Below are positions 1 to 12,500 of a DNA stretch of 64,000 nt, one piece after another. Both the position numbers and the translations under genes were made by a program. The notes below the pieces were generated by a model. It searched no databases. It was not told the origin of the DNA and saw only the letters and a program-made list of their open reading frames with translations. The stretch comes from Canna indica. Taxonomy: Eukaryota; Streptophyta; Magnoliopsida; Zingiberales; Cannaceae. Position 1 is the stretch's first letter, and each line of letters opens with the position of its first letter. The stretch covers positions 50,665,501 through 50,729,500 of the forward strand of contig CP136893.1 of the NCBI GenBank assembly GCA_034359265.1. The letters are read 5' to 3'.

Positions 1-486
1 GAAGTTGTTAATCGAGTTATTTTTTACAGACTAATGCAAAGAATTGCACGATTTTTCGAATAGAATCTTGAACGAAGCCGACTGATTGAACTTCGGTGTA
101 TCGGCTCGAAACGCCCAGAAATTTGAGTCCCGAGCGACTCCAGAACATTCACTGTGATGGGAGAAGTTGTTAATCGAGTTATTTTTTACAGACTAATGCA
201 AAGAATTGCACGATTTTTCGAATAGAATCTTGAACGAAACCGACTGATTGAACTTCGGGGTATCGGCTCGAAACGCCCAGAAATCTGAGTCCCGAGCGAC
301 TCCAGAACATTCACTGTGATGGGAGAAGTTGTTAATCGAGTTATTTTTTACAGACTAATGCAAAGAATTGCACGATTTTTTGAATAGAATCTTGAACGAA
401 GCCGACTGATTGAACTTCGGGGTATCGGGTCGACACGTCCAGAAATTTGAGTCCCGAGCGACTCCAGAACGTTCACTGTGATGGGA

Positions 487-648
487 GAAGTTGTTAATCG
501 AGTTATTTTTTACAGACTAATGCAAAGAATTGCACGATTTTTCGAATAGAATCTTGAACGAAGCCGACTGATTGAACTTCGGGGTATCGGCTCGAAACGC
601 CCAGAAATCTGAGTCCCGAGCGACTCCAGAACATTCACTGTGATGGGA
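487..648 (+). repeat. Representative class A monomer (162 bp)
   Basis: This unit is close to the majority sequence and serves as the reference for monomer positions. It holds a T6 run at positions 20-25, a TTCGAA palindrome at 55-60, and an AGCCGA/TCGGCT pair at 76-81 and 101-106. It also has an alternative CGAAG/CTTCG pair at 73-77 and 91-95, and GAGTC/GACTC arms at 125-129 and 136-140. It has 32 C and 38 G (43% GC) and 11 CpG. All three forward frames contain stop codons. Since 162 is divisible by 3, every unit shows the same stops in the same frames, so the main-family array cannot hold a long forward reading frame. Confidence 0.95.
611..626. other. Conserved short dyad GAGTC-6 nt-GACTC (example copy)
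   Basis: Monomer positions 125-140 form a perfect 5-bp inverted repeat around a 6-nt centre. The same dyad is present in most main-family monomers. It is broken in class H (A126 to T and G136 to C, both on unpaired partners, so not compensatory) and in the diverged Z type (GTGACCC). It could mark a protein-binding site or a small hairpin. It is short enough to be chance, so no function is assigned. Confidence 0.4.
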
Positions 649-1458
649 GAAGTTGTTAATCGAGTTATTTTTTACAGACTAATGCAAAGAATTGCACGAT
701 TTTTCGAATAGAATCTTGAACGAAGCCGACTGATTGAACTTCGGTGTATCGACTCGAAACGTCCAGAAATTTGAGTCCCGAGCGACTCCAGATCGTTCAC
801 TGTGATGGGAGAAGTTGTTAATCGAGTTATTTTTTACAGACTAATGCAAAGATTTGCACGATTTTTCGAATAGAATCTTGAACGAAACCGACTGATTGAA
901 CTTCGGGGTATCGGCTCGAAACGCCCAGAAATCTGAGTCCCGAGCGACTCCAGAACATTCACTGTGATGGGAGAAGTTGTTAATCGAGTTATTTTTTACA
1001 GACTAATGCAAAGAATTGCACGATTTTTTGAATAGAATCTTGAACGAAGCCGACTGATTGAACTTCGGGGTATCGGGTCGAAACGTCCAGAAATTTGAGT
1101 CCCGAGCGACTCCAGAACGTTCACTGTGATGGGAGAAGTTGTTAATCGAGTTATTTTTTACAGACTAATGCAAAGAATTGCACGATTTTTCGAATAGAAT
1201 CTTGAACGAAGCCGACTGATTGAACTTCGGGGTATCGGCTCGAAACGCCCAGAAATCTGAGTCCCGAGCGACTCCAGAACATTCACTGTGATGGGAGAAG
1301 TTGTTAATCGAGTTATTTTTTACAGACTAATGCAAAGAATTGCACGATTTTTCGAATAGAATCTTGAACGAAGCCGACTGATTGAACTTCGGTGTATCGA
1401 CTCGAAACGTCCAGAAATTTGAGTCCCGAGCGACTCCAGATCGTTCACTGTGATGGGA

Positions 1459-4050
1459 GAAGTTGTTAATCGAGTTATTTTTTACAGACTAATGCAAAGA
1501 ATTACACGATTTTTCGAATAGAATCTTGAACGAAGCCGACTGATTGAACTTCAGTGTATCGGCTCGAAACGTCCAGAAATTTGAGTCCCGAGCGACTCCA
1601 GAACGTTCACTGTGATGGGAGAAGTTGTTAATCGAGTTATTTTTTACAGACTAATGCAAAGAATTGCACGATTTTTCGAATAGAATCTTAAACAAAGCCG
1701 ACTGATTGAACTTCGGGGTATCGGCTAGAAAAGCCCAGCAATCTGAGTCCCGAGCGACTCCAGAACTTTCACTGTGATGGGAGAAGTTGTTAATCGAGTT
1801 ATTTTTTACAGACTAATGCAAAGAATTGCACGATTTTTCGAATAGAATCTTGAACGAAACCGACTGATTGAACTTCGGGGTATCGGCTCGAAACGCCCAG
1901 AAATCTGAGTCCCGAGCGACTCCAGAACATTCACTGTGATGGGAGAAGTTGTTAATCGAGTTATTTTTTACAGACTAATGCAAAGAATTGCACGATTTTT
2001 CGAATAGAATCTTGAACGAAGCCGACTGATTGAACTTCGGGGTATCGGATCGAAACGTCCAGAAATTTGAGTCCCGAGCGACTCCAGAACGTTCACTGTG
2101 ATGGGAGAAGTTGTTAATCGAGTTATTTTTTACAGACTAATGCAAAGAATTGCACGATTTTTCAAATAGAATCTTGAACGAAGCCGACTGATTGAACTTC
2201 GGGGTATCGGGTCGAAACGTCCAGAAATTTGAGTCCCGAGCGACTCCAGAACGTTCACTGTGATGGGAGAAGTTGTTAATCGAGTTATTTTTTACAGACT
2301 AATGCAAAGAATTGCACGATTTTTCGAATAGAATCTTGAACGAAGCCGACTGATTGAACTTCAGTGTATCGGCTCGAAACGTCCAGAAATTTGAGTCCCG
2401 AGCGACTCCAGATCGTTCACTGTGATGGGAGAAGTTGTTAATCGAGTTATTTTTTACAGACTAATGCAAAGAATTGCACGATTTTTCGAATAGAATCTTG
2501 AACGAAGCCGACTGATTGAACTTCGGGGTATCGGCTCGAAACGCCCAGAAATCTGAGTCCCGAGCGACTCCAGAATATTCACTGTGATGGGAGAAGTTGT
2601 TAATCGAGTTATTTTTTACAGACTAATGCAAAGAATTGCACGATTTTTCGAATAGAATCTTGAACGAAGCTGACTGATTGAACTTCTGTGTATCGGCTCG
2701 AAACGTCCAGAAATTTGAGTCCCGAGCGACTCCAGAACGTTCACTGTGATGGGAGAAGTTGTTAATCGAGTTATTTTTTACAGACTAATGCAAAGAATTG
2801 CACGATTTTTCGAATAGAATCTTAAACAAAGCCGACTGATTGAACTTCGGGGTATCGGCTAGAAAAGCCCAGCAATCTGAGTCCCGAGCGACTCCAGAAC
2901 TTTCACTGTGATGGGAGAAGTTGTTAATCGAGTTATTTTTTACAGACTAATGCAAAGAATTGCACGATTTTTCGAATAGAATCTTGAACGAAACCGACTG
3001 ATTGAACTTCGGGGTATCGGCTCGAAACGCCCAGAAATCTGAGTCCCGAGCGACTCCAGAACATTCACTGTGATGGGAGAAGTTGTTAATCGAGTTATTT
3101 TTTACAGACTAATGCAAAGAATTGCACGATTTTTCGAATAGAATCTTGAACGAAGCCGACTGATTGAACTTCGGGGTATCGGCTCGAAACGTCCAAAAAT
3201 TTGAGTCCCGAGCGACTCCAGAACGTTCACTGTGATGGGAGAAGTTGTTAATCGAGTTATTTTTTACAGACTAATGCAAAGAATTGCACGATTTTTCGAA
3301 TAGAATCTTGAACGAAGCCGACTGATTGAACTTCAGTGTATTGGCTCGAAACGTCCAAAAATTTGAGTCCCGAGCGACTCCAAATCGTTCACTGTGATGG
3401 GAGAAGTTGTTAATCGAGTTATTTTTTACAGACTAATGCAAAGAATTGCACGATTTTTCGAATAGAATCTTGAACGAAGCCGACTGATTGAACTTCGGGG
3501 TATCGGCTCGAAACACCCAGAAATCTGAGTCCCGAGCGACTCCAGAATATTCACTGTGATGGGAGAAGTTGTTAATCGAGTTATTTTTTACAGACTAATG
3601 CAAAGAATTGCACGATTTTTCGAATAGAATCTTGAACGAAGCCGACTGATTGAACTTCGGGGTATCGGCTCGAAATGCCCAGAAATCTGAGTCCCGAGCG
3701 ACTCCAGAACTTTCACTGTGATGGGAGAAGTTGTTAATCGAGTTATTTTTTACAGACTAATGCAAAGAATTGCACGATTTTTCGAATAGAATCTTGAACG
3801 AAGCCGACTGATTGAACTTCGGGGTATCGGCTCGAAACGCCCAGAAATCTGTGTCCCGAGCCACTCCAGAACATTCACTGTGATGGAAGAAGTTGTTAAT
3901 CGAGTTATTTTTTACAGACTAATGCAAAGAATTGCACGATTTTTCGAATAGAATCTTGAACGAAGCCGACTGATTGAACTTCAGTGTATCGGCTCGAAAC
4001 GTCCAGAAATTTGAGTCCCGAGCGACTCCAGAACGTTCACTGTGATGGGA
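1459..4050 (+). repeat. Irregular satellite segment with two J-K starts
   Basis: The sixteen monomers read I2-J-K-M-B-C-D-E, then J-K-M-C-D-L-H-I. J units begin at 1,621 and 2,755, 1,134 bp (seven monomers) apart. The segment resembles parts of the family 1 unit (J-K-B-C-D-E, and D-L-H-I) but lacks F, G, N and the E-E pair. It may be an early or degraded form of that unit. Individual units carry private changes, for example CCAAAAATTTG in the M at 3,079 and the C at 3,241. No gene is present. Confidence 0.7.
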
Positions 4051-6318
4051 GAAGTTGTTAATCGAGTTATTTTTTACAGACTAATGCAAAGAATTGCACG
4101 ATTTTTCGAATAGAATCTTGAACGAAGCCGACTGATTGAACTTCGGGGTATCGGCTCGAAACGCCCAGAAATCTTAGTCCCGAGCGACTCCAGAACTTTC
4201 ACTGTGATGGGAGAAGTTGTTAATCGAGTTATTTTTTACAGACTAATGCAAAGAATTGCACGATTTTTCGAATAAAATCTTGAACGAAGCCGACTGATTG
4301 AACTTCGGGGTATCGGCTCGAAACGCCCAGAAATCTGAGTCCCGAGCGACTCCAGAACATTCACTGTGATGGGAGAAGTTGTTAATCGAGTTATTTTTTA
4401 CAGACTAATGCAAAGAATTGCACGATTTTTCGAATAGAATCTTGAACGAAGCCGACTGATTGAACTTCGGTGTATCGACTCGAAACGTCCAGAAATTTGA
4501 GTCCCGAGCGACTCCAGATCGTTCACTGTGATGGGAGAAGTTGTTAATCGAGTTATTTTTTACAGACTAATGCAAAGAATTACACGATTTTTCGAATAGA
4601 ATCTTGAACGAAGCCGACTGATTGAACTTCAGTGTATCGGCTCGAAACGTCCAGAAATTTGAGTCCCGAGCGACTCCAGAACGTTCACTGTGATGGGAGA
4701 AGTTGTTAATCGAGTTATTTTTTACAGACTAATGCAAAGAATTGCACGATTTTTCGAATAGAATCTTGAACGAAGCCGACTGATTGAACTTCGGGGTATC
4801 GGCTCGAAACGCCCAGAAATCTGAGTCCCGAGCGACTCCAGAACTTTCACTGTGATGGGAGAAGTTGTTAATCGAGTTATTTTTTACAGACTAATGCAAA
4901 GAATTGCACGATTTTTCGAATAAAATCTTGAACGAAGCCGACTGATTGAACTTCGGGGTATCGGCTCGAAACGCCCAGAAATCTGAGTCCCGAGCGACTC
5001 TAGAACATTCACTGTGATGGGAGAAGTTGTTAATCGAGTTATTTTTTACAGACTAATGCAAAGAATTGCACGATTTTTCGAATAGAATCTTGAACGAAGC
5101 CGACTGATTGAACTTCGGTGTATCGGCTCGAAACGTCCAGAAATTTGAGTCCCGAGCGACTCCAGATCGTTCACTGTGATGGGAGAAGTTGTTAATCGAG
5201 TTATTTTTTACAGACTAATGCAAAGAATTGCACGATTTTTCGAATAGAATCTTGAACGAAGCCGACTGATTGAACTTCGGGGTATCGGCTCGAAACGCCC
5301 AGAAATCTTAGTCCCGAGCGACTCCAGAACTTTCACTGTGATGGGAGAAGTTGTTAATCGAGTTATTTTTTACAGACTAATGCAAAGAATTGCACGATTT
5401 TTCGAATAAAATCTTGAACGAAGCCGACTGATTGAACTTCGGGGTATCGGCTCGAAACGCCCAGAAATCTGAGTCCCGAGCGACTCCAGAACATTCACTG
5501 TGATGGGAGAAGTTGTTAATCGAGTTATTTTTTACAGACTAATGCAAAGAATTGCACGATTTTTCGAATAGAATCTTGAACGAAGCCGACTGATTGAACT
5601 TCGGTGTATCGACTCGAAACGTCCAGAAATTTGAGTCCCGAGCGACTCCAGATCGTTCACTGTGATGGGAGAAGTTGTTAATCGAGTTATTTTTTACAGA
5701 CTAATGCAAAGAATTACACGATTTTTCGAATAGAATCTTGAACGAAGCCAACTGATTGAACTTCAGTGTATCGGCTCGAAACGTCCAGAAATTTGAGTCC
5801 CGAGCGACTCCAGAACGTTCACTGTGATGGGAGAAGTTGTTAATCGAGTTATTTTTTACAGACTAATGCAAAGAATTGCACGATTTTTCGAATAGAATCT
5901 TGAACGAAGCCGACTGATTGAACTTCGGGGTATCGGCTCGAAACGCCCAGAAATCTGAGTCCCGAGCGACTCCAGAACTTTCACTGTGATGGGAGAAGTT
6001 GTTAATCGAGTTATTTTTTACAGACTAATGCAAAGAATTGCACGATTTTTCGAATAAAATCTTGAACGAAGCCGACTGATTGAACTTCGGGGTATCGGCT
6101 CGAAACGCCCAGAAATCTGAGTCCCGAGCGACTCTAGAACATTCACTGTGATGGGAGAAGTTGTTAATCGAGTTATTTTTTACAGACTAATGCAAAGAAT
6201 TGCACGATTTTTCGAATAGAATCTTGAACGAAGCCGACTGATTGAACTTCGGTGTATCGGCTCGAAACGTCCAGAAATTTGAGTCCGGAGCGACTCCAGA
6301 TCGTTCACTGTGATGGGA
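4051..6318 (+). repeat. 7-monomer higher-order repeat, two copies (1,134 bp each)
   Basis: The order L-A-C2-I2-L-A-C3 occupies 4,051-5,184 and is repeated at 5,185-6,318. Diagnostic markers repeat in place: ATCTTAGTCC in the first L of each copy, GAATAAAATC in both A units of each copy, ATTACACG in I2, and a TCTAGAAC change in the second A. Differences between copies are few, such as GCCAACTG in the second I2 and GTCCGGAG in the second C3. This marks a recent duplication. Confidence 0.88.
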
Positions 6319-8262
6319 GAAGTTGTTAATCGAGTTATTTTTTACAGACTAATGCAAAGAATTGCACGATTTTTCGAATAGAATCTTGAACGAAGCCGAC
6401 TGATTGAACTTCGGGGTATCGGCTCGAAACGCCCAGAAATCTGAGTCCCGAGCGACTCCAGAATATTCACTGTGATGGGAGAAGTTGTTAATCGAGTTAT
6501 TTTTTACAGACTAATGCAAAGAATTGCACGATTTTTCGAATAGAATCTTGAACGAAGCCGACTGATTGAACTTCGGGGTATCGGCTCGAAACGCCCAGAA
6601 ATCTGAGTCCCGAGCGACTCCAGAACTTTCACTGTGATGGGAGAAGTTGTTAATCGAGTTATTTTTTACAGACTAATGCAAAGAATTGCACGATTTTTCG
6701 AATAGAATCTTGAACGAAGCCGACTGATTGAACTTCGGGGTATCGGCTCGAAACGCCCAGAAATCTGTGTCCCGAGCCACTCCAGAACATTCACTGTGAT
6801 GGAAGAAGTTGTTAATCGAGTTATTTTTTACAGACTAATGCAAAGAATTGCACGATTTTTCGAATAGAATCTTGAACGAAGCCGACTGATTGAACTTCAG
6901 TGTATCGGCTCGAAACGTCCAGAAATTTGAGTCTCGAGCGACTCCAGAACGTTCACTGTGATGGGAGAAGTTGTTAATCGAGTTATTTTTTACAGACTAA
7001 TGCAAAGAATTGCACGATTTTTCGAATAGAATCTTAAACAAAGCCGACTGATTGAACTTCGGGGTATCGGCTAGAAAAGCCCAGCAATCTGAGTCCCGAG
7101 CGACTCTAGAACGTTCACTGTGATGGGAGAAGTTGTTAATCGAGTTATTTTTTACAGACTAATGCAAAGAATTGCACGATTTTTCGAATAGAATCTTGAA
7201 CGAAGCCGACTGATTGAACTTCGGGGTATCGGCTCGAAACGCCCAGAAATCTGAGTCCCGAGCGACTCCAGAACTTTCACTGTGATGGGAGAAGTTGTTA
7301 ATCGAGTTATTTTTTACAGACTAATGCAAAGAATTGCACGATTTTTCGAATAAAATCTTGAACGAAGCCGACTGATTGAACTTCGGGGTATCGGCTCGAA
7401 ACGCCCAGAAATCTGAGTCCCGAGCGACTCTAGAACATTCACTGTGATGGGAGAAGTTGTTAATCGAGTTATTTTTTACAGACTAATGCAAAGAATTGCA
7501 CGATTTTTCGAATAGAATCTTGAACGAAGCCGACTGATTGAACTTCGGTGTACCGGCTCGAAACGTCCAGAAATTTGAGTCCGGAGCGACTCCAGATCGT
7601 TCACTGTGATGGGAGAAGTTGTTAATCGAGTTATTTTTTACAGACTAATGCAAAGAATTGCACGATTTTTCGAATAGAATCTTGAACGAAGCCGACTGAT
7701 TGAACTTCGGGGTATCGGCTCGAAACGCCCAGAAATCTGAGTCCCGAGCGACTCCAGAATATTCACTGTGATGGGAGAAGTTGTTAATCGAGTTATTTTT
7801 TACAGACTAATGCAAAGAATTGCACGATTTTTCGAATAGAATCTTGAACGAAGCCGACTGATTGAACTTCGGGGTATCGGCTCGAAACGCCCAGAAATCT
7901 GAGTCCCGAGCGACTCCAGAACTTTCACTGTGATGGGAGAAGTTGTTAATCGAGTTATTTTTTATAGACTAATGCAAAGAATTGCACGATTTTTCGAATA
8001 GAATCTTGAACGAAGCCGACTGATTGAACTTCGGGGTATCGGCTCGAAACGCCCAGAAATCTGTGTCCCGAGCCACTCCAGAACATTCACTGTGATGGAA
8101 GAAGTTGTTAATCGAGTTATTTTTTACAGACTAATGCAAAGAATTGCACGATTTTTCGAATAGAATCTTGAACGAAGCCGACTGATTGAACTTCAGTGTA
8201 TCGGCTCGAAACGTCCAGAAATTTGAGTCTCGAGCGACTCCAGAACGTTCACTGTGATGGGA
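6157..8262 (+). repeat. 8-monomer higher-order repeat, one full and one partial copy (1,296 bp period)
   Basis: The order C3-D-L-H-I-J-L-A runs 6,157-7,452. It restarts at 7,453 with C3-D-L-H-I before joining the J-K series at 8,263. The GTCCGGAG marker in both C3 units (6,157 and 7,453) and the GAGTCTCGAG marker in both I units show common descent. The first C3 is also the last unit of the preceding 7-mer, so the two higher-order repeats overlap by one monomer. Confidence 0.82.
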
Positions 8263-9558
8263 GAAGTTGTTAATCGAGTTATTTTTTACAGACTAATGCA
8301 AAGAATTGCACGATTTTTCGAATAGAATCTTAAACAAAGCCGACTGATTGAACTTCGGGGTATCGGCTAGAAAAGCCCAGCAATCTGAGTCCCGAGCGAC
8401 TCTAGAACTTTCACTGTGATGGGAGAAGTTGTTAATCGAGTTATTTTTTACAGACTAATGCAAAGAATTGCACGATTTTTCGAATAGAATCTTGAACGAA
8501 ACCGACTGATTGAACTTCGGGGTATCGGCTCGAAACGCCCAGAAATCTGAGTCCCGAGCGACTCCAGAACATTCACTGTGATGGGAGAAGTTGTTAATCG
8601 AGTTATTTTTTACAGACTAATGCAAAGAATTGCACGATTTTTCGAATAGAATCTTGAACGAAGCCGACTGATTGAACTTCGGGGTATCGGGTCGAAACGT
8701 CCAGAAATTTGAGTCCCGAGCGACTCCAGAACGTTCACTGTGATGGGAGAAGTTGTTAATCGAGTTATTTTTTACAGACTAATGCAAAGAATTGCACGAT
8801 TTTTCGAATAGAATCTTGAACGAAGCCGACTGATTGAACTTCAGTGTATCGGCTCGAAACGTCCAGAAATTTGAGTCCCGAGCGACTCCAGATCGTTCAC
8901 TGTGATGGGAGAAGTTGTTAATCGAGTTATTTTTTACAGACTAATGCAAAGAATTGCACGATTTTTCGAATAGAATCTTGAACGAAGCCGACTGATTGAA
9001 CTTCGGGGTATCGGCTCGAAACGCCCAGAAATCTGAGTCCCGAGCGACTCCAGAATATTCACTGTGATGGGAGAAGTTGTTAATCGAGTTATTTTTTACA
9101 GACTAATGCAAAGAATTGCACGATTTTTCGAATAGAATCTTGAACGAAGCTGACTGATTGAACTTCTGTGTATCGGCTCGAAACGTCCAGAAATTTGAGT
9201 CCCGAGCGACTCCAGAACGTTCACTGTGATGGGAGAAGTTGTTAATCGAGTTATTTTTTACAGACTAATGCAAATAATTGCACAATTTTTCGAATAGAAT
9301 CTTGAACAAAGCTGACTGATTGAACTTTTGTGTATCGGCTCGAAACGTCCAGAAATTTGAGTCCCGAGCGACTCCAGAACGTTCACTGTGATGGGAGAAG
9401 TTGTTAATCGAGTTATTTTTTACAGACTAATGCAAAGAATTGCACGATTTTTCGAATAGAATCTTGAACGAAGCCGACTGATTGAACTTCGGGGTATCGG
9501 CTCAAAACGTCCAGAAATTTGAGTCCCGAGCGACTCCAGAACGTTCACTGTGATGGGA
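8263..9558 (+). repeat. 8-monomer J-K-B-C-D-E-F-G block, first copy
   Basis: The J-K-B-C-D-E-F-G series spans 1,296 bp here. It is followed directly by the same eight classes at 9,559-10,854, where they open the complete 21-monomer unit. The F monomer at 9,235 has a private AAATAATTGC change. F is the most diverged main-family class (CACAATTT, AACAAAGCT, CTTTTGTG) and marks family 1 clearly. Confidence 0.88.
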
Positions 9559-12500
9559 GAAGTTGTTAATCGAGTTATTTTTTACAGACTAATGCAAAGA
9601 ATTGCACGATTTTTCGAATAGAATCTTAAACAAAGCCGACTGATTGAACTTCGGGGTATCGGCTAGAAAAGCCCAGCAATCTGAGTCCCGAGCGACTCTA
9701 GAACTTTCACTGTGATGGGAGAAGTTGTTAATCGAGTTATTTTTTACAGACTAATGCAAAGAATTGCACAATTTTTCGAATAGAATCTTGAACGAAACCG
9801 ACTGATTGAACTTCGGGGTATCGGCTCGAAACGCCCAGAAATCTGAGTCCCGAGCGACTCCAGAACATTCACTGTGATGGGAGAAGTTGTTAATCGAGTT
9901 ATTTTTTACAGACTAATGCAAAGAATTGCACGATTTTTCGAATAGAATCTTGAACGAAGCCGACTGATTGAACTTCGGGGTATCGGGTCGAAACGTCCAG
10001 AAATTTGAGTCCCGAGCGACTCCAGAACGTTCACTGTGATGGGAGAAGTTGTTAATCGAGTTATTTTTTACAGACTAATGCAAAAAATTGCACGATTTTT
10101 CGAATAGAATCTTGAACGAAGCCGACTGATTGAACTTCAGTGTATCGGCTCGAAACGTCCAGAAATTTGAGTCCCGAGCGACTCCAGATCGTTCACTGTG
10201 ATGGGAGAAGTTGTTAATCGAGTTATTTTTTACAGACTAATGCAAAGAATTGCACGATTTTTCGAATAGAATCTTGAACGAAGCCGACTGATTGAACTTC
10301 GGGGTATCGGCTCGAAACGCCCAGAAATCTGAGTCCCGAGCGACTCCAGAATATTCACTGTGATGGGAGAAGTTGTTAATCGAGTTATTTTTTACAGACT
10401 AATGCAAAGAATTGCACGATTTTTCGAATAGAATCTTGAACGAAGCTGACTGATTGAACTTCTGTGTATCGGCTCGAAACGTCCAGAAATTTGAGTCCCG
10501 AGCGACTCCAGAACGTTCACTGTGATGGGAGAAGTTGTTAATCGAGTTATTTTTTACAGACTAATGCAAAGAATTGCACAATTTTTCGAATAGAATCTTG
10601 AACAAAGCTGACTGATTGAACTTTTGTGTATCGGCTCGAAACGTCCAGAAATTTGAGTCCCGAGCGACTCCAGAACGTTCACTGTGATGGGAGAAGTTGT
10701 TAATCGAGTTATTTTTTACAGACTAATGCAAAGAATTGCACGATTTTTCGAATAGAATCTTGAACGAAGCCGACTGATTGAACTTCGGGGTATCGGCTCA
10801 AAACGTCCAGAAATTTGAGTCCCGAGCGACTCCAGAACGTTCACTGTGATGGGAGAAGTTGTTAATCGAGTTATTTTTTACAGACTAATGCAAAGAATTG
10901 CACAATTTTTCGAATAGAATCTTGAACGAAGCCGACTGATTGAACTTCGGGGTATCGGCTCGAAACGCCCAGAAATCTGAGTCCCGAGCGACTCCAGAAC
11001 ATTCACTGTGATGGGAGAAGTTGTTAATCGAGTTATTTTTTACAGACTAATGCAAAGAATTGCACGATTTTTCGAATAGAATCTTGAACGAAGCCGACTG
11101 ATTGAACTTCGGGGTATCGGCTCGAAACGTCCAGAAATTTGAGTCCCGAGCGACTCCAGAACGTTCACTGTGATGGGAGAAGTTGTTAATCGAGTTATTT
11201 TTTACAGACTAATGCAAAGAATTGCACGATTTTTCGAATAGAATCTTGAACGAAGCCGACTGATTGAACTTCAGTGTATCGGCTCGAAACGTCCAGAAAT
11301 TTGAGTCCCGAGCGACTCCAGATCGTTCACTGTGATGGGAGAAGTTGTTAATCGAGTTATTTTTTACAGACTAATGCAAAGAATTGCACGATTTTTCGAA
11401 TAGAATCTTGAACGAAGCCGACTGATTGAACTTCGGGGAATCGGCTCGAAACGCCCAGAAATCTGAGTCCCGAGCGACTCCAGAATATTCACTGTGATGG
11501 GAGAAGTTGTTAATCGAGTTATTTTTTACAGACTAATGCAAAGAATTGCACGATTTTTCGAATAGAATCTTGAACGAAGCCGACTGATTGAACTTCGGGG
11601 TATCGGCTCGAAACGCCCAGAAATCTGAGTCCCGAGCGACTCCAGAACTTTCACTGTGATGGGAGAAGTTGTTAATCGAGTTATTTTTTACAGACTAATG
11701 CAAAGAATTGCACGATTTTTCGAATAGAATCTTGAACGAAGCCGACTGATTGAACTTTGGGGTATCGGCTCGAAACGCCCAGAAATCTGTGTCCCGAGCC
11801 ACTCCAGAACATTCACTGTGATGGAAGAAGTTGTTAATCGAGTTATTTTTTACAGACTAATGCAAAGAATTGCACGATTTTTCGAATAGAATCTTGAACG
11901 AAGCCGACTGATTGAACTTCAGTGTATCGGCTCGAAACGTCCAGAAATTTGAGTCCCGAGCGACTCCAGAACGTTCACTGTGATGGGAGAAGTTGTTAAT
12001 CGAGTTATTTTTTACAGACTAATGCAAAGAATTGCACGATTTTTCGAATAGAATCTTGAACGAAGCCGACTGATTGAACTTCAGTGTATCGGCTCGAAAC
12101 GCCCAGAAATTTGAGTCCCGAGCGACTCCAGAACATTCACTGTGATGGGAGAAGTTGTTAATCGAGTTATTTTTTACAGACTAATGCAAAGAATTGCACG
12201 ATTTTTCGAATAGAATCTTGAACGAAGCTGACTGATTGAACTTCTGTGTATCGGCTCGAAACGTCCAGAAATTTGAGTCCCGAGCGACTCCAGAACGTTC
12301 ACTGTGATGGGAGAAGTTGTTAATCGAGTTATTTTTTACAGACTAATGCAAAGAATTGCACGATTTTTCGAATAGAATCTTGAACGAAGCTGACTGATTG
12401 AACTTCTGTGTATCGGCTCGAAACGTCCAGAAATTTGAGTCCCGAGCGACTCCAGAACGTTCACTGTGATGGGAGAAGTTGTTAATCGAGTTATTTTTTA

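Larger units (their letters stand above)
163..1458 (+). repeat. 4-monomer higher-order repeat, two copies (648 bp each)
   Basis: The class order K-B-A-C2 occurs at 163-810 and again at 811-1,458. Shared private markers include the ACGATTTTTTG run in both B units and the ATCGACTCG change in both C2 units. Differences include GTCGACACG (first B) against GTCGAAACG (second B), and a GATTTGC change in the second K. The tandem copy implies a local unequal exchange over four monomers. Monomer 1-162 is a CGGT-type unit (C114, T123, ACATT) outside the repeat. Confidence 0.85.

Noticed and set aside
20..25. T6 runs as functional transcription terminators
   Set aside because: They occur in nearly every monomer with no recognisable promoter in the main family. 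They are a property of the monomer, with nothing to show termination.
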